This document shows positions 58,801 to 64,000 of a DNA stretch of 64,000 nt, in pieces. The notes under the pieces were generated by a model that worked only from the letters and a program-made list of their open reading frames with translations, did no database searches and had not been told where the DNA came from. Positions within the stretch are counted from its first letter, which is position 1, and the number at the start of each line of letters is the position of its first letter. The DNA comes from Chlorops oryzae (Eukaryota; Arthropoda; Insecta; Diptera; Chloropidae): contig CM035807.1 of the NCBI GenBank assembly GCA_020466095.1, forward strand, positions 108,889,906 through 108,953,905, given 5' to 3'. Both the position numbers and the translations under genes were made by a program.

Positions 58801-59120
58801 CAGTGGCGTAGCTAGGCGTGCGCCTCGCACCCAAAGGGGCTCGCACGAAGTCAATTGAATGACCATATTTAAGCATAAATCAGACTCCGATGTAAGCGAG
58901 CATAAGATTGAAGGCTAGTCCCGGTTTAAACAGGGAGACAAATCGTGAGACACTGGAAAGAAACACATGAGAGTGACGGAGATGGAATGTCTCTCATGTG
59001 TTTCCTTGCAGTGTCTCTCTTAATCTAAACAGGGACATAGTTCGTAAGTATAAAAAAAATTTTATAGGGCCTTGGTAGTTCATCTCTCCCACGTCTAATT
59101 TAGTCCTCGCTACGCCACTG
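58801..59120. mobile_element. hAT-type MITE (CAGTGGCGTAGC family), copy 4 with perfect target duplication
   Basis: Ends are CAGTGGCGTAGCTAGGCGTG and CCTCGCTACGCCACTG. ATCGGATA flanks both sides exactly. The centre contains an inverted GAGACACTG/CAGTGTCTC and CTCATGTGTTTC pair. Confidence 0.88.
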
Positions 59121-59588
59121 ATCGGATACGCATACGAAATCAAATTGTTGAACAAAGCCACTTCATTGCGGATAATAAAGAAGATAAGCCATTTACCGGA
59201 ATATTTATGGGAACTACTTGGAATAATGGGGATGGAAATTAAATTTTACAACAAGTTTGTTTAATTTCTTATCAATTAAGAGCTGCCTCCCAAATCGAAT
59301 GGTCGATTGAAAACGTCAATATATAAACAATAAAAGGTTAATGACATTACCCCATCTAAATGCTTAGAGCTGCTTTTCCACAAACTAAAATAAATTGTTC
59401 GTTATCATGCTACGGTGAATCCAGTTAGCAACACCGTCTATCATATTGTGAGCCTTCCCACTCGATAAAATCATAAATAGATTGCTCATAATTTTTGATG
59501 GATCAAGAATAGCATATAAAAGGCTAGCTTTAGGCGCACAAGCGTTATTATTATTAGCTTTTGTTTTTTGTGGGAGTTTATCAAACAA

Positions 59589-60048
59589 CCCTGCAGGAAA
59601 TGTCAATAGTGAATCTATACTCTTTCTCTACTGACTGCGTCAACAGTACTACTGACCAGTTAAACCCGTCGCAATGCTTTGCGTTATTGACATTTAACAT
59701 TGAGTTGTCATTGAATGTCAACAGTAGACAAAAGGAGAACTCTTTCGCTTTATAAGGAGACATGTTGTTGACATGGTCAATAAAGATGAACGGCCACTTC
59801 AGTACCGCTATTTTGGAGGCTCTCTTTGAGAGCCGAAAATTGAGTTTGTGACGTCACTGAGCGAGAAATTGTTGTTGTTTCCCATGCTATTCAAAAAAGT
59901 AAAAAGTCGGTTTAACATGGGAAACAACAACAACGAATCGCGATTTTGAGTTTGTGACGTTTCCTCTCTCAAGTGGCGCTATCTTGTTTTCTTGTATCAT
60001 GACGTCAATATAGACATGGGGCCATATGGCGACAGGCTTCCTGCAGGG
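59589..60048. mobile_element. CCTGCAGG-type element, copy 2
   Basis: It runs from CCCTGCAGGAAATGTCAATA to GACAGGCTTCCTGCAGGG, about 460 bp. The internal GGGAAACAACAACAA / TTGTTGTTTCCC palindrome and AAAATTGAGTTTGTGACGTC text also appear, inverted, at 28468-28650. Relative to 50208-50575 it is inverted and has a different middle. Confidence 0.8.
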
Positions 60049-60511
60049 AATGTACGCTTTCCCAAGGGCCTTAAGCTACATACATACATGCATACATATT
60101 TGAGCCAATAGAAAGCTGAGAAGACTGTTGGTTAACTTGAAGTTTGACGATTCTATTTTTATTTGTTGCCTTTCATAATCTTCTGCCTCATCCATCGACG
60201 ACTAGAATGCTGATAATCCTTCATTTAACTTTCATTTATTGGTATTCGTTATCAGAATTTGAAGGTCTATCATTGTATTTGTGCCACTGTGCCATTAATG
60301 ACACCTGTTGTTGTCAATTCGCCTTAGCGACACTTTTCATTTTCGTTCTGTTTATCTTTGTTTTTTTGGCTTTGACCTTTTTTCCTGTTTACTTATCTAG
60401 TACTCTCCTTTGTTAATTCTATGAATGCGAAAAATGTTCGTAACCCATAAACCAAGGCACTTTATGTACATTATTTAAGAAGTGTCCATAGATCGAAGGC
60501 TCAAAAAACAT

Positions 60512-61260
60512 TTAAGGGGTCTTCTCATTGAAAACCCGTTTTTTGGACCCTTTTTAAAAAAATTCTTATTTGAAAACGCAAAGAATAATTGAAAACTTTT
60601 TTTATTTATTGTATTACAAAAGGTTCAAAGTAAAAAAAAAATTTTTTTTGCCTAAATACGTGGGCTGTTCAAAAAGTAATGAGACTTCAAAGTTGGTGGT
60701 GAAAAAAAAAGGTGCCGTCACGGCGGCCACGATTCCGGGTCTCCGGAGCGTCCGAAATGGAAAAAACAAAACGGGGTTATAATCAGTATAGATGTAATTC
60801 TCGGGTGAACCTCAAGCTTAATTTTGTGATTTTTTTTTGACAAAATGGCGGCCATTCAAAAAAAAATTTCAATTTCGGGCTTTTTTTTTGTAGTTTAGTG
60901 TAAAAAAAAAATAGTAAAAAATTTTTTAAAATTATGGTCGAGGTTCACCTAAAAATGGTGACAATTCTGCGTCGATTCCATTTTGTTTCATGAAAATCGG
61001 TTCAGTTGAACTGGAGATATCATGGCCGCCAGTTCGAAAAACGTGGTTTCGAGATAAACGCGTTTAAAGTTTGAAGCAACGCAAAAATTACTCGTTTTAG
61101 CGCAGATCTTGCTCGACAAAGAAGGCTATATCCTCTAAACTATTTCGAATTTCAAAAAATCCTTTTAGGGGCATATTCACAACTACCCAAGCTATAAATA
61201 AATGCAAAAAAAAAAAAAAAAGTCGAAAAAAAAAGTTGCTCAATGAGAAGACCCCCTTAA
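60512..61260. mobile_element. TTAA-flanked MITE (piggyBac-like), copy 1
   Basis: It begins TTAAGGGGTCTTCTCATTGA and ends TCAATGAGAAGACCCCCTTAA (last 20 bases visible as such), with TTAA at each end as in piggyBac elements. Internal text includes GGGCTGTTCAAAAAGTAATG, which resembles a mariner terminal repeat. There is no transposase. It ends 166 bp upstream of the AGPAT start codon. Confidence 0.85.
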
Positions 61261-61425
61261 TAAAAACAGGAAAAATTTTACCGAAATGTACGTTCGACTT
61301 TTAATTCGAGAATTTTTTACTTCAAATTAACAAAAAAAAAACAAATTCAAAAACAAAACTTTAATATATTCATGCTTTTTAAATCTACATTTTAGCGTTT
61401 CATCAACGTCAATTGAACCGCAATC

Positions 61426-61601
61426 ATGGCCTGCCTCTGTGAAGTTATCGGCCTGGCATGCTTGGTCGCGTTCATACTGAGCTTGACATCGAAGGCTCCA
61501 TATCAATTGAAAATGGCTAGCTTCCTCATTGTCTCAGGTGCAACTGTACTTATCTGTATGCCATTCATGATATTCAGGCCACGCGACTATAGGAACGCAC
61601 T
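61426..61601 (+). CDS. AGPAT exon 1
   Basis: It encodes MACLCEVIGLACLVAFILSL and the second membrane segment, ends in phase 2 before a GTAAGG donor. Confidence 0.9.
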
Positions 61602-62425
61602 GTAAGGAACGCAATTTGACAAAAAAAAATTTCATAAAACAAAAGAAAAAAAAAAAAAAAAAATTTGATGAATCCAAAAAAGGATTTTTCGATTTTTCTT
61701 ACAGTGCACCAGCATGGATTCTGCGGCGATTTACAAAAGCATTGGGCGTTGAAATGGAGGTGAGAGGCTTGGAAAATGTTCGAAAAGAGCACGGCGCCGT
61801 TGTCATCATCAATCATCAAAGCGCATTGGATCTGTGCGGTGCGTATTTTTTACTCTCTCTGTCTCTCTCATCTCACTCTCTCGATGATTGAAGTCTTCAA
61901 ATTGGGGGGTTATTTTTTCGTATTTCAGTTTTGGCGTACCTATGGCCGGTCATTGGACGTGCTACGGTCGTGTCGAAAAAGGAAGTTTTATATTTACCAT
62001 TCTTTGGTATTGGAAGCTGGCTATGGGGTACCCTTTTCATCGATCGATCGCGCAAGGCCGATTCGATAAATACCTTGCAAAAGGAATCGAAAGCAATTAA
62101 CGAACAAAACTGCAAATTACTAATATTCCCGGAGGGAACACGTAGCTCCAAGGATACTTTACTGCCGTTCAAAAAGGGATCCTTTCATATTGCCCTGCAG
62201 AGCCAGTGCAATATTCAGCCAGTTGTCGTATCGAAATATTCCTTTATAAATGCAGAAAAGAAGATCTTTAGACCGGGACGCACTATAATTCACATATTAC
62301 CTGAAATTTCAACGAACGGCCGCAGCAGAGACGATGTAGAATCGCTTGCCAACGAATGCTATGACGAAATGCAAGCGGAGTACATAAAGCTCAGTCAGGA
62401 GGCTAAAGCTCTGAAAGTGAAATAG
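61426..62425 (+). CDS. 1-acylglycerol-3-phosphate O-acyltransferase (AGPAT)
   Basis: The enzyme transfers an acyl chain from acyl-CoA to lysophosphatidic acid to make phosphatidic acid, in the endoplasmic reticulum membrane. Three exons (61426-61601, 61705-61838, 61929-62425) join in phase to give 268 residues, the usual size for AGPAT1/2-type enzymes. The N-terminus has two hydrophobic segments (IGLACLVAFILSL and MASFLIVSGATVLICMPFMI). Motif I is NHQSALD (about residues 92-98), the catalytic NHxxxxD. A second conserved region is the FGIGSWLWGTLFIDRSRK stretch. Motif III is FPEGTRS, which contacts the phosphate. A later hydrophobic/Pro block (IQPVVVSKYSF) completes the fold. The start is a good-context ATG giving the expected N-terminus. 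Drosophila has several Agpat genes; I cannot say which orthologue. The gene lies between inverted TTAA elements. Confidence 0.93.
61705..61838 (+). CDS. AGPAT exon 2
   Basis: From a TTTCTTACAG acceptor to a GTGCGT donor. It carries the catalytic NHQSALD. Confidence 0.93.
61929..62425 (+). CDS. AGPAT exon 3
   Basis: After CGTATTTCAG it reads VLAYLWPVIGRATVVSKKEV and contains FPEGTRS; it ends ALKVK before TAG. Confidence 0.95.
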
Positions 62426-62715
62426 ATGTGTTTTTAAAAACGCTTTAGGAGTTCCTAACTCAGGTTTAATTCTTGTGGTTTACTTAGCTATTTTTTTTAA
62501 ACTATTTTAAGTAAACATCGCACATGGAATTAAAAGCACAAAAACGGATATAACCACCCAACCTAGCACAACACCGATGACGACATTTCAAATGCTATTT
62601 CAATGAAGCCAAGAGATCTAGGTGAACATTTCGTTACTTTGCTTTTTATGTTCCGATGAAGTTTTAGTCAAATTCATATTTTTAAGCGCACGAAGAGCAT
62701 TTAAAGTATATTTAA

Positions 62716-62721
62716 ATAAAA
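62716..62721 (+). terminator. Polyadenylation signal of AGPAT
   Basis: AATAAA in an A-rich context about 290 bp after the stop codon and upstream of the right-hand MITE. Confidence 0.5.
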
Positions 62722-63088
62722 AAAAAAAACATAAAAAAAATACAATTGAATATATGAAAAATTTAGTTACTTCTTGAATAAACTTCGGGGATGTGTTTCA
62801 ATTTCATAATGAGAGTAAAGAGATTCAAAAAGTGCAACTTCTGAATTGAGAGAACAATAAAATATCTGACCCGCTGAGAGCTGTCGACACGATCTACCCT
62901 AAGATGGAAGTTATACTCCCTGTAAATGCATCTAAATCTATTTTCCAGCGGACAACTGCTTGATTTATCAAAGCAGGAAACAAATTACCTAAGATCATAT
63001 CAAATATTGATTGCAAAAATATTTTCAATTTAAATTTTGTTCAGTGAAAAAAATCTAATAACTTTTTTCCTCTTTTTTTATTTCCAGC

Positions 63089-63820
63089 TTAAGGGGTCTT
63101 CTCATTGAGCAACTTTTTTTTCGACTTTTTTTTTTTTGCATTTATTTATAGCTTGGGTAGTTGTGAATATGCCCCTAAAAGGATTTTTTGAAATTCGAAA
63201 TAGTTTAGAGGATATAGCCTTCTTTGTCGAGCAAGATCTGCGCTAAAACGAGTAATTTTTGCGTTGCTTCAAACTTTAAACGCGTTTATCTCGAAACCAC
63301 GTTTTTCGAACTGGCGGCCATGATATCTCCAGTTCAACTGAACCGATTTTCATGAAACAAAGTGGAATCGACGCAGAATTGTCACCATTCTCGGGTGAAC
63401 CTCGACCATAATTTTAAAAAATTTTTTACTATTTTTTTTTTTACACTAAACTACAAAAAAAAAGCCCGAAATTGAAATTTTTTTTTGAATGGCCGCCATT
63501 TTGTCAAAAAAAATCACAAAATTAAGCTTGAGGTTCACCCGAGAATTACATCTATACTGATTATAACCCCGTTTTTTTTTTCCATTTCGGACGCTCCGGA
63601 GACCCGGAATCGTGGCACCTTTTTTTTCACCACCAACTTTGAAGTCTCATTACTTTTTGAACAGCCCACGTATCGAGGCAAAAAAAATTTTTTTTATTTA
63701 CTTTGAACCTTTTGTAATACAATAAATAAAAAAAGTTTTCAATTATTCTTTGCGTTTTCAAATAAGAATTTTTTTTAAAAGGGTCCAAAAAACGGGTTTT
63801 CAATGAGAAGACCCCCTTAA
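63089..63820. mobile_element. TTAA-flanked MITE (piggyBac-like), copy 2, inverted
   Basis: About 732 bp, an inverted match to 60512-61260 over nearly its whole length, for example CGGACGCTCCGGAGACCCGG versus its complement. TTAA borders each end. Copy 1 has a short extra CGTCACGGCGGC piece. Confidence 0.88.
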
Positions 63821-64000
63821 GGTCAGAAGACCACGACCCTTTTTAACAACACTCATTTCATGTGACCATAAGCTCGTAATAAAAAAAGAGGAGAAAAGTT
63901 ATTAAAGATTTTTTTCACTGAACAAAATTGAAATCAACAAAGGTCAAGTAAATATATCAAATACACTTTTCAATTTAATATACTTATTTTTATTTTTGAT
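63821..64000. other. Right edge of the window
   Basis: Plain AT-rich sequence; nothing recognised. Confidence 0.5.

Noticed and set aside
60144..60416. Hydrophobic 90-codon plus-strand frame upstream of AGPAT
   Set aside because: Composition follows T-rich sequence; no splice junction to AGPAT and no homology recognised.
63485..63706. 73-codon frame near the right edge
   Set aside because: It lies entirely within the inverted TTAA element.

Overview
This window comes from an insect nuclear genome, most likely a higher fly, with a tephritid-like large and repeat-rich genome as my best guess. The evidence is AT-rich sequence, short GT-AG introns, ZAD-type zinc-finger genes (an arthropod family expanded in holometabolous insects), a dachs-type myosin and dense miniature transposons. 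The species cannot be named from the sequence alone.

Left part (1-17 kb, minus strand): a Dachs-like unconventional myosin (class XX) fills this region. Seven coding exons with mutually consistent splice phases run from the start codon at 16898 down to an exon ending at 1921. The 3' end lies outside the window. Exon 2 (7994-8477) carries two +1 frame breaks in Asn/Gln-rich repeats; the motor exons are clean. The large first intron is full of transposon relics.

Middle part (17-41 kb): two exons of an unrecognised Asn/Thr-rich protein (20477-21455, minus) sit between inverted copies of one ~0.7 kb miniature transposon. A clean two-exon CFAP299 gene (24765-25659, minus) follows, then a ~1.7 kb fold-back element, a doubtful 166-codon reading frame, and about 12 kb with no gene I can support.

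Right part (41-64 kb): two tandem copies of a ZAD-C2H2 zinc-finger gene (41.1-43.2 and 43.8-46.1 kb, plus) share intron position and length but each has frame breaks; copy 1 lacks one finger. A SUN-domain protein gene (55575-56380, minus) has one frame break. An AGPAT acyltransferase gene (61426-62425, plus) is intact and lies between two inverted copies of a TTAA-flanked element.

The genes are not an operon-like system. They are separate eukaryotic genes: planar polarity/Hippo signalling (Dachs), cilium or flagellum (CFAP299), nuclear envelope (SUN protein), transcription regulation (ZAD fingers) and phospholipid synthesis (AGPAT). The most informative patterns are (i) seven or eight coding frame breaks, nearly all in A-, AC-, CAA- or GAC-rich microrepeats, which suggests consensus indel errors; (ii) palindromic MITE families whose 8-bp or TTAA target duplications can be read directly; and (iii) two gene segments each bracketed by an inverted pair of one MITE.
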